DNA of 57,517 bases. Origin: Pseudomonadota bacterium. GTDB lineage: Bacteria; Pseudomonadota; Gammaproteobacteria; Burkholderiales; SG8-39. Positions 8,190 through 16,751 of this stretch are shown in pieces (within the stretch, counting starts at the first letter, position 1; every line of letters starts with the position of its first letter). The stretch is from positions 1 to 57,517 of the forward strand of contig JANXRZ010000208.1 of NCBI GenBank assembly GCA_025352885.1. Reading direction: 5' to 3'. Below the pieces are notes generated by a model. That model saw only the letters and a list, made by a program, of their open reading frames with translations. It searched no databases and was not told where the DNA came from. A program made the translations under genes and the position numbers.

Positions 8190-9251
8190 ATGAAACGCCT
8201 TGCCTTGACCGCCAGCCTGCTCGTTGCCGCCGTTGCTGCGACCGCCCAGACGCTGCCAGCCGGCCCCAAAGTCACCGTCTCGGCGGTCACGCAGGTGGCC
8301 CCGACCGTCCCCCAGTACACGAAGGTGGACGTACCCCTGCTCAAGGACGACGTCGCCAAAAAGAGCGGCGGCCGCGTCGAGTTCAACCTGAAGAGCTGGC
8401 CTGAGATGAGCGTCCAGGGTCCCGAAGTCATCCGTCTCGTGCGCTCGGGGCAGGTTGACCTGGGCGCCGCACCGTTGACGACGGTTTCGGGCGACGTGCC
8501 CTTCCTCGACGGCATCGACCTCGCGGGCCTCGCCCCGGAGCTCGACCAGGCGCGCAGGATCGCGAACGCGCTCGTGCCGATCGCCAACAAGGAGCTCGAA
8601 CGCATTGGCGTGAAGCTCGTTGCGACCTACCCGTTCCCGGCGCAGGTGTTCTTCTGCAAAAAGCCGATCTCGGGACTCGCCGACCTCAAGGGCCTCAAGG
8701 TGCGCACCAACGGGCCGTCGGCCTCCGATCTCGTGAGCTTCCTCGGCGGCCAGCCGGCGGCGATTGCATTCGGCGAGGTCTACACAGCGCTTGAGCGCGG
8801 CACTGTGGATTGCGCCATCACCGGTACGGGAAGCGGCAACGGCGTGAAGTGGTATGAGGTCACCACCCACCTCTACACGCTCTCGACCGCATGGTCGACT
8901 TCCGGCTACTTCGTGAACCTCGCGTGGTGGAACAAGCTCGACCCGGCAGTGCGTGGCTTCCTTGAAAAAACGATGTCCGGCGTGGAAGAAGCGCAGTGGA
9001 AGCTCGGCGCCGAAGTAACCCAGGATGGCATCGACTGCAACATCGGCAATGCCGCCGGCTGCAAGATCTACACGCTGGTCAAGTCCAAGCCCATGATCCA
9101 GGTGAAGGCTACCGACGCCGACCGGGCCAAGCTTCGCGAGGCGCTGACCGCGACCGTGCTGCCGGGGTGGGTCAAGCGGTGCGGCGCGAAATGCGGTGAC
9201 ATCTACAACCAGGCCATTGCCCCGATTTCAGGCGTGAAGTACACGCCTTAA
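8190..9251 (+). CDS. dctP: TRAP transporter substrate-binding protein DctP, paralogue 1
   Basis: A 353-residue periplasmic solute receptor of a tripartite ATP-independent (TRAP) transporter. A signal peptide is evident (MKRLALTASLLVAAVAATAQ, cleavage after AQT or so). The DctP family core is seen in GPEVIRLVRSGQVDLG, LADLKGLKVRTNG (near residue 165) and GEVYTALERGTVDCA (near 200), which carries the conserved ligand-binding region. It has six cysteines in the mature part (FFCKK, VDCA, DCNIGNAAGCK, RCGAKCGD), unusual for DctP. The ATG is preceded by GGGGAG. It heads an operon with a second very similar receptor. The ligand is not deducible; neighbours suggest an organic acid or thiol. Confidence 0.9.
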   Translation: MKRLALTASLLVAAVAATAQTLPAGPKVTVSAVTQVAPTVPQYTKVDVPLLKDDVAKKSGGRVEFNLKSWPEMSVQGPEVIRLVRSGQVDLGAAPLTTVSGDVPFLDGIDLAGLAPELDQARRIANALVPIANKELERIGVKLVATYPFPAQVFFCKKPISGLADLKGLKVRTNGPSASDLVSFLGGQPAAIAFGEVYTALERGTVDCAITGTGSGNGVKWYEVTTHLYTLSTAWSTSGYFVNLAWWNKLDPAVRGFLEKTMSGVEEAQWKLGAEVTQDGIDCNIGNAAGCKIYTLVKSKPMIQVKATDADRAKLREALTATVLPGWVKRCGAKCGDIYNQAIAPISGVKYTP

Positions 9252-9302
9252 TCAACTACGCGTAATCGCGCACCGACAAGAACACCACAGGGAGAACTCT
9301 TG

Positions 9303-10367
9303 ATGCTTCGCAAGTTGCTGGCCGTATCCGCTCTCGCTTTTTCCGCCGTCGCGTCGGCCCAATCGCTTCCTCCGGGACCGAAAATCACGATCTCCGCGGT
9401 GACCCAGCTCTCCCCGGCGCTGCCGCAGTACAAGGACGTGGATGTGCCGATGCTGCGGGACAAGATGCCGGCGGCCAGCAACGGGCGCATCGAGTTCAAC
9501 CTCAAGAGCTATCCCGAGATGAACGTGCAGGGGCCGGAAGTCATCCGCCTCGTGCGCTCGGGGCAGGTCGACATCGGCGGCGCGCCGCTCACGACGGTCT
9601 CGGGCGACGTCCCGCTGCTCGATGGATTCGATCTGCCGGGCCTGCACAACAGCATGGAGTCGGTGCGCAAGGCCGGTCACGCGATGATGGGCGCGGCGAA
9701 CCGCGATCTTGAAAAGCTCGGCGTGAAAATCATTGCGACCAGCCCTTTCCCCGCTCAGGTGTTCTTCTGCAAGCGACCGATCACCGGTATCGCGGACCTC
9801 AAAGGCCGCAAGATCCGCGTGGCCGGTCCTTCCCAGGGCGACTTCCTCAATGCACTTGGCGCGCAACCCGTGGCGATCGCATTCGGCGAGGTGTACACGG
9901 CGCTCGAGCGCGGGACAGTCGACTGTGCCGTGACCGGCACCGGCACCGGCAATGCGCAGAAATGGTTCGAAGTCGCGAACAACCTCTACACGCTCGTCGC
10001 CTCATGGGGCATCTCGGGCTACATGGTGAACATCGCCTGGTGGAACAAGCTCGATCCGCAGGTCCGCACCTTCCTCGAAAGTTACTTCGCCAAGCTCGAG
10101 GAAACGCAGTGGAAGCTCGGCGCCGACCTCACGCAGGATGGCATCGAGTGCAACGTCGGCAACGCGGCGGGCTGCAAGATCTTCACGCTGCTCACCGACA
10201 AGAAGATGACGCTGTTGAAGCCCACCGATGCGGATAACGCGCGTGCGCGCCAGGTGCTCACTGAGGTGGTGCTGCCGAACTGGGTGAAGCGCTGCGGCGC
10301 CCGCTGCGGCGACATCTTCAACGAAACCGTTGCTCCGCTGACGGGCGTCCGGTACAAGGCCAACTGA
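9303..10367 (+). CDS. dctP: TRAP transporter substrate-binding protein DctP, paralogue 2
   Basis: A 354-residue TRAP receptor, clearly a tandem paralogue of the preceding gene: long shared strings include QGPEVIRLVRSGQVD, FPAQVFFCK, AFGEVYTALERGTVDCA and AAGCKI, and all six cysteines are conserved. The signal peptide is MLRKLLAVSALAFSAVASAQ-like. Differences lie mainly in the stretch around residues 105-175 that lines the ligand cleft (for example RVAGPSQGDFLNALG versus RTNGPSASDLVSFLG), so the two may bind different ligands. AGGGAG lies about 9 nt before ATG 9303. DctQ starts 2 nt after its stop. Confidence 0.9.
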   Translation: MLRKLLAVSALAFSAVASAQSLPPGPKITISAVTQLSPALPQYKDVDVPMLRDKMPAASNGRIEFNLKSYPEMNVQGPEVIRLVRSGQVDIGGAPLTTVSGDVPLLDGFDLPGLHNSMESVRKAGHAMMGAANRDLEKLGVKIIATSPFPAQVFFCKRPITGIADLKGRKIRVAGPSQGDFLNALGAQPVAIAFGEVYTALERGTVDCAVTGTGTGNAQKWFEVANNLYTLVASWGISGYMVNIAWWNKLDPQVRTFLESYFAKLEETQWKLGADLTQDGIECNVGNAAGCKIFTLLTDKKMTLLKPTDADNARARQVLTEVVLPNWVKRCGARCGDIFNETVAPLTGVRYKAN

Positions 10368-10369
10368 GC

Positions 10370-11002
10370 GTGCCGGCCTTGCTGGCGGCCGTCGGCAGGG
10401 CCAATCGCCTGATCGACGCGCTCGCGCGGTGGATGAACCGCTGCGCGGGCTGGCTCTTCGTGTTGTGCGCGTTCTTCATCACTTTCGATGTGCTCGCGCG
10501 GAAGTTCCTCGGATTTTCTTCCCAGTCCACGACCGAGTTATCCGGCTACATGCTCGGCGTCGGGATCGCGTGGGGCCTTGCGGGCGCGCTTGAAGCGCGC
10601 ACGCATGTGCGCATCGACATCCTCATCCAGAAAGTCCCGCCGCGCTTTCGCGGTTACCTCCACTGGGTGGCGCTGGCCTCGCTTGCGGTGTTCGCCGGGT
10701 TCCTCGTTTACGGCGCATGGCACACCACGATGGAGTCCTGGGACTTCAAAGCGACCGACAACAGCCTGTTGAAGACGCCGCTGATCATCCCGCAGGGCCT
10801 GTGGCTGATCGGCACTGGCGTCTTTGGGTTGATGGCGGTGCTGCGCGTGCTCGAAGTCGCGCTGCTCCTGCCGGGCGGCGACATTGATGCGATCGAGCAC
10901 CTCACGGGGCCGCGCAGCTACGTTGAAGAAGCCGAAGAGGCGCTGGAGGCCATCGGCTCGGCGCAGCACCTGGCCGAAAAGCCGGGCGGAGTCCGCGCGT
11001 GA
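10370..11002 (+). CDS. dctQ: TRAP transporter small permease subunit DctQ
   Basis: A 210-residue inner-membrane protein with four predicted transmembrane segments (around residues 25-45, 60-80, 98-120 and 142-165). The ARTHVRIDIL segment after the second helix is typical of DctQ. It starts at GTG two nucleotides after the dctP2 stop and its stop overlaps the DctM start, so the transporter genes are translationally coupled. It anchors DctM and the receptors in Na+-coupled uptake. Confidence 0.9.
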   Translation: MPALLAAVGRANRLIDALARWMNRCAGWLFVLCAFFITFDVLARKFLGFSSQSTTELSGYMLGVGIAWGLAGALEARTHVRIDILIQKVPPRFRGYLHWVALASLAVFAGFLVYGAWHTTMESWDFKATDNSLLKTPLIIPQGLWLIGTGVFGLMAVLRVLEVALLLPGGDIDAIEHLTGPRSYVEEAEEALEAIGSAQHLAEKPGGVRA

Positions 11003-12372
11003 TCGCCGTCCTCTTCCTCGTCGTGCTGCTGGTCGTCTCGGTGGCCGCCGTCCTGCTGGGTGGCGGCTCGGTCGCGCAATTGCCGGTCGGTCAGATCACC
11101 GTGCTGATTGCGCTGTTTTGCCTCTTCTTCGGCGCCGGCATTTATATCGCGGCAGCGCTCGGCATCCTCGGCATCATTGCGGGCTTTGCTTTCTCGGAGC
11201 GCCCGTTCTGGGATTTCATCGGGCAGATGGTCTGGGGTCCGACGACCAATTTCGTGCTGGTCGCCGTGCCGCTCTTCTTGCTGATGGGCGAGATCATGTT
11301 GCGCGCTGGCCTCTCGGACAAGCTGTACCGGTCGCTCAACCTGTGGTTCCAGCGCGTACCGGGCGGCCTGCTGCATACGAACATCGCCTCGTGCAGTGTG
11401 TTCTCTGCAATCTCGGGCTCCAGCGTCGCAACCGCGGCCACCATGGGCGCCGTTGCCCTGCCGTACTTCAAGAAGACGGCGTACTCGCCTTCGATGGTGC
11501 TCGGCTCACTTGCCGCGGGCGGGGCGCTCGGCAACCTGATCCCGCCCGGCATCACATTCATCGTCTACGGCCTGATCACCGAGACCTCGGTCGGAAAGCT
11601 TTACCTGGCCGCCGTGGGACCCAGCATCCTCGTGGTCGTGCTGTTCACGCTGGTGATCCTCGTGCACGGCCTTCGCCACCCTCTGCCGCAACCGGAGAAG
11701 GTTCCGCTGTCGGTAAAGCTGGCCGGCCTCGTCGACCTCATCCCGACGGCCATCCTCATCATGGTCGTGCTGGGCACGATCTACACGGGTCTTGCCACGC
11801 CTACGGAATCGGCTGCGCTCGGCGTGGTCGCTTCCATCGTCTTCGCGGCGATCTCCGGGCGCTTCACGTGGAAGATGCTGAACGAATCGGCCGAGGCCAC
11901 GGCGCGCACGACCGCCTTCGTCGGCCTGATCCTGTGCGGCGCCTACGTGCTCAATTACATTTTCGGCAGCCTGGGCGTGCCCCAGGCGCTCGCCAAGTTC
12001 GTGTCGGAGCTGCCGGTACCGCCGTGGGTCATCATGGCCTTGATCATCGGCTTCTACCTGGCCCTGGGCACCTTCATGGAAGGCTTCTCCATGATCGTGA
12101 CGACCATCCCGGTGATCTTCCCCGTCGTCAAGGCGCTCGGCTACGATCCGATCTGGTTTGGCGTGATCGTAACGATGCTCGTGGAAATCGCGTTGATCAG
12201 CCCGCCGGACGGCACCGTGCTCTATGTGCTGCAGGGCATGCGGGGCGCCCCCGGGCCGATCACGGACGTGTTCAGGGGCGTGATCCCTTTCATGATCGTC
12301 TACATCCTCGCTATCGCAATCCTGATGGTGGTGCCGGACCTTGCATTGTGGCTGCCGCGCGTCTCACAATAG
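10999..12372 (+). CDS. dctM: TRAP transporter large permease subunit DctM
   Basis: A 457-residue membrane protein of the DctM/TRAP-T large subunit family, with about 12 hydrophobic segments. Diagnostic segments are FVLVAVPLFLLMGEIMLRAG near residue 85, SVFSAISGSSVATAATMG near 135 (Na+-site hairpin) and GNLIPPGITFIVYG near 175, mirrored by SPPDGTVLYVLQG near 400. It starts at a GTG that overlaps the DctQ stop (GTGA). The thiol dioxygenase gene follows after 10 bp. Confidence 0.93.
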   Translation: MIAVLFLVVLLVVSVAAVLLGGGSVAQLPVGQITVLIALFCLFFGAGIYIAAALGILGIIAGFAFSERPFWDFIGQMVWGPTTNFVLVAVPLFLLMGEIMLRAGLSDKLYRSLNLWFQRVPGGLLHTNIASCSVFSAISGSSVATAATMGAVALPYFKKTAYSPSMVLGSLAAGGALGNLIPPGITFIVYGLITETSVGKLYLAAVGPSILVVVLFTLVILVHGLRHPLPQPEKVPLSVKLAGLVDLIPTAILIMVVLGTIYTGLATPTESAALGVVASIVFAAISGRFTWKMLNESAEATARTTAFVGLILCGAYVLNYIFGSLGVPQALAKFVSELPVPPWVIMALIIGFYLALGTFMEGFSMIVTTIPVIFPVVKALGYDPIWFGVIVTMLVEIALISPPDGTVLYVLQGMRGAPGPITDVFRGVIPFMIVYILAIAILMVVPDLALWLPRVSQ

Positions 12373-12382
12373 GATTCGACTC

Positions 12383-12979
12383 ATGCAGAAAAACATTGCC
12401 CGCCTGAGAACCTACGTCCAGGACATGACTGCCCTGGTGGCTGCGCATGCCCACGACGAGCCGAAGATGCTGGCCGAAGGAGAAGCGCTTCTCAAGGGTC
12501 TCATCGGCACGGACGACTGGCTGCCCGATGAATTCACGGTGCCCTCAGCCGAATCGTATCGGCAGTACCTCCTGCACTGCGACCCGCTCGAGCGCTTCAG
12601 CGTCGTGAGCTTCGTGTGGGGGCCGGGCCAGAAAACGCCCGTTCACGATCACACCGTGTGGGGCCTGGTCGGGGTGATGCGCGGGGCGGAGCTGTGCGAA
12701 GAGTATACCGACGCCGGGAAGCCCTTCGGGCCCACGGGAAAGCATCGCATCGAGCCGGGGGAAGTCGACCGGCTCTCGCCAACCATCGGGGACATCCACG
12801 TCGTGTCGAATGCGTTCACCGACCGTCCTTCCATCAGCATCCACGTCTACGGGGCAAACATCGGCGCGGTGCGCCGGCATGTTTTTGACGCCTCCACGGG
12901 CGAGCCGCGCGAGTTCATCTCCGGCTATCACAACACCGTGACGCCCAACCTGTGGGACCGCTCGCAGGCGAAGCACTAA
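12383..12979 (+). CDS. Thiol dioxygenase of the cysteine/3-mercaptopropionate dioxygenase family
   Basis: A 198-residue cupin enzyme that adds O2 to a thiol to make a sulfinate, using mononuclear Fe(II). The three-His iron site is His88, His90 (TPVHDHTVWG) and His139 (GDIHVV). Ser152-His154-Tyr156 (SISIHVYG) matches the Ser-His-Tyr triad described for bacterial thiol dioxygenases, and Arg165 is placed like the arginine used for carboxylate recognition in 3-mercaptopropionate dioxygenase. I therefore favour 3-mercaptopropionate over cysteine, but only assay can decide. The ATG lies 10 nt after the dctM stop and SelO begins 2 nt after its own stop, so it belongs to the TRAP operon. Confidence 0.85.
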   Translation: MQKNIARLRTYVQDMTALVAAHAHDEPKMLAEGEALLKGLIGTDDWLPDEFTVPSAESYRQYLLHCDPLERFSVVSFVWGPGQKTPVHDHTVWGLVGVMRGAELCEEYTDAGKPFGPTGKHRIEPGEVDRLSPTIGDIHVVSNAFTDRPSISIHVYGANIGAVRRHVFDASTGEPREFISGYHNTVTPNLWDRSQAKH

Positions 12980-12981
12980 GC

Positions 12982-14508
12982 ATGTCGAACCAGCCGGCGC
13001 ATGACCAGCAGGGCGTGCCGTACGCGCGCGGCACGCCTGCAGGCGATGGCCGCGCCTTGCGCTTCGACAATACCTTCTCTCGGCTGCCGGCGACTTTCTA
13101 TACCAGGCTGCAGCCCACGCCCCTGCCTGACCCGTATCTCGTCGCATTCAATCCTTCGGCGGCTGCTCTCATTGCGCTCGATCCGGGAGTCGCCGCGACA
13201 CCGGAGTTCGTGGAGACATTCAGCGGAAACAGGGTACCGCCCGGCGCCGATCCGCTCTCCGGGATTTATGCCGGACACCAGTTCGGCGTGTTCGTGCCTC
13301 AACTGGGTGATGGACGCGCCATCTTGCTGGGCGAAGCGGTCGGCCCGGACAATCGCCGCTGGGATCTCCAGCTCAAGGGCGCCGGCCGCACGCCTTATTC
13401 GCGGATGGGCGACGGACGCGCGGTGCTCCGCTCCACGATCCGCGAGTATCTGTGCTCCGAGGCCATGCATGGCCTGGGCATCCCCACGACGCGCGCGCTC
13501 GCGATTACCGGCAGCGATGCGCCCGTAGTCCGCGAGACCGTCGAGACCGCCGCGGTCCTCACGCGCATGGCACCGACCCACGTGCGCTTCGGGTCGTTCG
13601 AAGTGTTCCATCACCGCAAACAGTACGAGCAGGTCCGCCAGCTTGCGGACTACGTCCTGCGCGAGCATTTTCCCGAGTTGCTTTCGGCCGAAAAGCCCTA
13701 CCTCTCGCTGCTCTCGGAAGTGGTATACCGGACCGCGGAACTGATCGCCCGGTGGCAAGCGGTAGGGTTCTGCCATGGCGTCATGAACACCGACAACATG
13801 TCGATTCTCGGCCTGACGATCGATTACGGTCCCTACGGCTTTCTCGACGGGTTCGATGCCAACCACATCTGCAACCACTCGGACGACAGCGGGCGCTACG
13901 CATACGGCATGCAGCCGGGGATCGCCCACTGGAACCTGTACTGCCTGGGCCAGGCGCTCCTGCCGCTGCTGGACATGGACGAAGCCGAAGCCGTCCTGCA
14001 AAAATTCGAGCCGGCTTTCGACACGGCCTACGTGACCCTGATGCGGGCCAAGCTCGGCCTGCAGTCACCTGAAGACGGCGATCCGGAGCTCATCAAGTCC
14101 CTGCTCGGCCACATGCAGTCGAGCCGCACGGATTTCACGATTTTTTTCCGCAGCCTGTCGCTGTTCGATTCAACCGCGGGCTCGAAGAACGAAAAACTCC
14201 GGGACCAGTTCACCGGGCGCGAGGCGTTCGACGCCTGGGCGGCCGGCTATCGCGCGCGGCTGGCGCGGGAAGCGTCGGTGGACGCGGAACGGCGCGACCG
14301 CATGCACAGGACGAATCCGGCTTACGTGCTGCGCAACTGGATGGCCGAAGACGCCATCGCCCGCGCGCGGGAAGACCGCGATTTCACGCGTATCGAAGAG
14401 ATCCGGGCCCTGCTCTCGGATCCTTTTACCGAACAGCCCGGCATGCAGCGGTACGCGGGCTATCCCCCGGACTGGGCCAGCGCGATTGCGGTGAGCTGCT
14501 CGTCCTGA
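12982..14508 (+). CDS. selO: Protein adenylyltransferase SelO (YdiU)
   Basis: A 508-residue pseudokinase-fold AMPylase that transfers AMP from ATP to protein hydroxyls and is linked to redox stress. Visible family motifs are [12 protein letters not shown] near residue 104, [20 protein letters not shown] near 130, and [19 protein letters not shown] near 270 with the metal-binding Asn and Asp. The C-terminus ends SCSS; the Cys holds the position that is selenocysteine in animal SelO. Length is normal for bacteria. The start at ATG 12982 is 2 nt after the dioxygenase stop. It closes the TRAP operon and converges on the ankyrin gene. Confidence 0.93.
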   Translation: MSNQPAHDQQGVPYARGTPAGDGRALRFDNTFSRLPATFYTRLQPTPLPDPYLVAFNPSAAALIALDPGVAATPEFVETFSGNRVPPGADPLSGIYAGHQFGVFVPQLGDGRAILLGEAVGPDNRRWDLQLKGAGRTPYSRMGDGRAVLRSTIREYLCSEAMHGLGIPTTRALAITGSDAPVVRETVETAAVLTRMAPTHVRFGSFEVFHHRKQYEQVRQLADYVLREHFPELLSAEKPYLSLLSEVVYRTAELIARWQAVGFCHGVMNTDNMSILGLTIDYGPYGFLDGFDANHICNHSDDSGRYAYGMQPGIAHWNLYCLGQALLPLLDMDEAEAVLQKFEPAFDTAYVTLMRAKLGLQSPEDGDPELIKSLLGHMQSSRTDFTIFFRSLSLFDSTAGSKNEKLRDQFTGREAFDAWAAGYRARLAREASVDAERRDRMHRTNPAYVLRNWMAEDAIARAREDRDFTRIEEIRALLSDPFTEQPGMQRYAGYPPDWASAIAVSCSS

Positions 14509-14512
14509 CGCG

Positions 14513-15193
14513 CTACTTGGCGCCTCGCAGGCGCAGCATGTCGGCGATGGGATGATTCTTGGCAGCCGTGGCCAGCGCCAGGGGCGTGGCGCCGCTCGCG
14601 CTCACCGCATTGATATCCGCTTTCCTGTCCAGCAACCGCTCGGCGACTTCCTTCTTCGCGTAGAGCGCGGCCGTATGCAGTGGGGTCGTCTGGTTGCGGG
14701 TGCGGCTGTTGACGTCCGCGCCGCGGGAGATGAGGAGGTCGACCATCGGGAGGCGCCCCTTCATCACCGCGTAGTGCAGCGGCGACGCGCCCGATCCCGG
14801 ATCCTTGGTTTCAACGTCGGTGCCCTGTTCGAGCAGCGACAGCGCGGAAGCAAGGTCGCCATTCACCACCGCTTCATGAAGCGAGCGCGCCTGGCCCTGC
14901 AGCGGCACAACCGGGGCGACTGGCGCAGCGGCGGCAACGGGCGCGGAGGCGGCCTGCGGAGCCGTCGGCTGAATGTCGGGAGGCGGTGCGGCCGGCGGTG
15001 CGGCCTGCGGTGCCGGTTCGGCACGCTGCGGTTCGCCCGCCTGGTTACCCCCGCCGAAGATACGGCCGAAAAGGCTGCGCACGCCTTCGATCAGTTGTTC
15101 CGGCAGGGACGGCTCCTGCTGCTGGGCCTGGAGCGGCGAGGCCCAGAGGACTGCCGCGACAAGGACGACTTTGATCTTCGAGTTTGTTTTCAT
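14513..15193 (-). CDS. Exported ankyrin-repeat protein
   Basis: A 226-residue protein with a signal peptide ([19 protein letters not shown]), a Pro/Ala/Gln-rich linker at about residues 55-100 and three to four ankyrin repeats in the C-terminal half (for example [60 protein letters not shown]). It is probably periplasmic and involved in protein-protein binding; the partner is unknown. The start is ATG 15193 with GGGGGAGG upstream, rather than an upstream ATG at 15217. It converges on selO with 4 bp between stops. Confidence 0.82.
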   Translation of the reverse strand: MKTNSKIKVVLVAAVLWASPLQAQQQEPSLPEQLIEGVRSLFGRIFGGGNQAGEPQRAEPAPQAAPPAAPPPDIQPTAPQAASAPVAAAAPVAPVVPLQGQARSLHEAVVNGDLASALSLLEQGTDVETKDPGSGASPLHYAVMKGRLPMVDLLISRGADVNSRTRNQTTPLHTAALYAKKEVAERLLDRKADINAVSASGATPLALATAAKNHPIADMLRLRGAK

Positions 15194-15439
15194 GCGCCTC
15201 CCCCTTCCCTGAAGCATAGCGCCAAATCGCGCGAACGCAGCCCCCGCACTCCCCCTGCGGCCTTACTCGATCATGCCGAGCTTGCCGTTATGCGATCCCA
15301 TGTACCCATACCGCCCTTCCCCGTCGACGTTGGAACTCCTCCGTTGGCGCGGGGTCTGACCGGGGGCCTGGGCTTACGCCAGCTCATTTCAGTCGATAAT
15401 GGTAGCGTCAATGCACCCTTTCGGCACGAGGAGAACAAA

Positions 15440-15829
15440 GTGAAATCCGCCAAGACCGACGCCCAGTGGCAGGCAGATCTGACCCCCATGCAGTACAAGG
15501 TGACGCGCAAGCACGCCACCGAGCCGCCTTTCACAGGCGAATACAACGACAACCACGCGGCCGGCGTCTACCGCTGCGTGTGCTGCGGCACAGAGGCGTT
15601 TTCCTCCGAGCACAAGTTCGATTCGGGCACGGGCTGGCCGAGCTACTGGCAGCCTGCAGTGGCCGAAAACGTTGCCACGCGCGAGGACAACAGTTTCTTC
15701 TCGCGCCGCACGGAAGTGCACTGCGCAGCCTGCGAGGCGCATTTCGGGCATGTTTTCGAGGACGGCCCGAAGCCGTCGGGGCTGCGCTACTGCATCAACT
15801 CGGCTGCCCTGCGGTTCGAGAAAAAATAG
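15440..15829 (+). CDS. msrB: Peptide-methionine (R)-S-oxide reductase MsrB
   Basis: A 129-residue enzyme that reduces methionine-R-sulfoxide in proteins. It carries the zinc-binding pairs CVCC near residue 45 and CAAC near residue 94, the substrate motif SGTGWPSYW near 62 and the catalytic Cys in [11 protein letters not shown] near 115. I start it at GTG 15440, 6 nt after GAGGAG; the open frame runs several hundred codons further upstream but that is a shadow of the ankyrin gene strand. Length matches the family. The 246 bp before it hold no convincing gene. Confidence 0.93.
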   Translation: MKSAKTDAQWQADLTPMQYKVTRKHATEPPFTGEYNDNHAAGVYRCVCCGTEAFSSEHKFDSGTGWPSYWQPAVAENVATREDNSFFSRRTEVHCAACEAHFGHVFEDGPKPSGLRYCINSAALRFEKK

Positions 15830-15834
15830 GCGGA

Positions 15835-15843
15835 TGGTAAAAT
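15835..15843 (+). promoter_or_regulatory. Candidate extended -10 promoter for yciB
   Basis: TGGTAAAAT fits TG-n-TATAAT-like. The yciB ATG is 10 nt downstream, so the message would be leaderless or nearly so. No clear -35 box. Confidence 0.4.
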
Positions 15844-15852
15844 AGCCTGCTC

Positions 15853-16404
15853 ATGAAATTCCTCTTTGACCTCTTCCCGGTCATCCTCTTTTTCGTCGCG
15901 TTCAAGTTTGCCGGTATCTATGTCGCCACGGCCGTTGCGATGGGGGCGACCGTCGCGCAGATCGCGTGGGTCTGGTTCCGCAAGCGCAAGGTCGAACCGA
16001 TGCTCTGGGTGAGCTTCGCGGTGATCGGCGTGTTCGGGACCGCCACATTGCTCCTGCAGGACGAGACGTTCATCAAGTGGAAGCCGACGGTGCTCTACTG
16101 GCTGTTCGCTGCGACCCTTGGCATCGCCCATGCAGCGTTCGGCAAGAACTTCATGCGCGTCATGATGGAAAAGCAACTGGACCTGCCGGGACCCGTGTGG
16201 ACGAAGGTCCTCTGGAGTTGGGTCGGTTTCTTTGCGTTCATGGGCGCACTCAACTTGTATGTGGCCTTCAACTACTCGACCGACATCTGGGTCAACTTCA
16301 AGCTGTTCGGCGGCATGGGTCTGATGTTCGCTTTCGTAATTGCGCAAGCCGTCATCCTCTCGCGCCACGCCGAAGACGAGGTCACCGAGGTGAAGAAGCC
16401 GTGA
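15853..16404 (+). CDS. yciB: Septation protein A family inner-membrane protein (YciB)
   Basis: A 183-residue intracellular septation protein A/YciB family protein with five predicted membrane helices. Characteristic features are the opening [18 protein letters not shown] and the segment [15 protein letters not shown] near residue 73. In Enterobacteria YciB affects cell envelope synthesis and division. A tight -10-like element sits just before the ATG. The bolA GTG overlaps its stop (GTGA), so translation is coupled. Confidence 0.93.
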   Translation: MKFLFDLFPVILFFVAFKFAGIYVATAVAMGATVAQIAWVWFRKRKVEPMLWVSFAVIGVFGTATLLLQDETFIKWKPTVLYWLFAATLGIAHAAFGKNFMRVMMEKQLDLPGPVWTKVLWSWVGFFAFMGALNLYVAFNYSTDIWVNFKLFGGMGLMFAFVIAQAVILSRHAEDEVTEVKKP

Positions 16405-16667
16405 CGCTCGAGCCGGTCATGCGCGAGCGTCTTGCGACGCTGCACCCGGAGACGCTCGAGATCACCGACGACAGTGCCGCCCACGCCGGCCATTCGGGCG
16501 CAGCGCCCGGTGGGAACACCCATTGGACGGTCGCCATCGTGTCCCGCTCCTTCGAAGGCAAGCCCACGATCGCCCGTCACCGCATGGTGTACTCTGCGCT
16601 CGGCGATCTCATGAACAATCCGATTCATGCGCTGCAGATCCGCGCACGAACTCCGGAAGAACCTTAA
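16401..16667 (+). CDS. bolA: BolA-family protein
   Basis: An 88-residue BolA-like protein; members bind monothiol glutaredoxins with an Fe-S cluster or DNA. The family pattern is visible in the HAGHSG...[25 protein letters not shown] segment (residues 26-63, shown in part) and the ending [18 protein letters not shown]. The GTG start overlaps the yciB stop by 4 nt. A large inverted repeat begins 3 bp after its stop codon. Confidence 0.88.
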   Translation: MTLEPVMRERLATLHPETLEITDDSAAHAGHSGAAPGGNTHWTVAIVSRSFEGKPTIARHRMVYSALGDLMNNPIHALQIRARTPEEP

Positions 16668-16669
16668 AA

Positions 16670-16729
16670 GGGGCCAGGCTCAAACCTGACAAGTTCAATC
16701 GAATCGGTGTCAGGTTTGAGCCTGGCCCC
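16670..16729. repeat. Inverted repeat with perfect 22-bp arms and 16-nt loop
   Basis: Arm 1 at 16670-16691 begins GGGGCCAGGCTCAAACC and arm 2 at 16708-16729 is its exact reverse complement, ending GAGCCTGGCCCC. The loop is 16692-16707. It could fold into a very stable hairpin and end bolA transcription, though no T-run follows. The perfect long arms resemble REP/RAYT-type or MITE-like palindromic elements; no transposase is nearby. It ends 22 bp before the next ATG. Confidence 0.75.
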
Positions 16730-16751
16730 AAATCAAAGAAGAGGACAGCAA

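Noticed and set aside
10884..12407. A 507-codon frame overlapping dctM
   Set aside because: Arg/Gly/His-rich shadow of the clear DctM gene.
14552..15439. Long N-terminal extension of msrB
   Set aside because: It lies antisense to the ankyrin gene; GTG 15440 has a ribosome site and gives the normal MsrB length.
15194..15439. Possible minus-strand remnant ending [11 protein letters not shown] between the ankyrin gene and msrB
   Set aside because: Only 12 codons follow its ATG, a stop closes the frame about 38 codons upstream, and I recognise no family.
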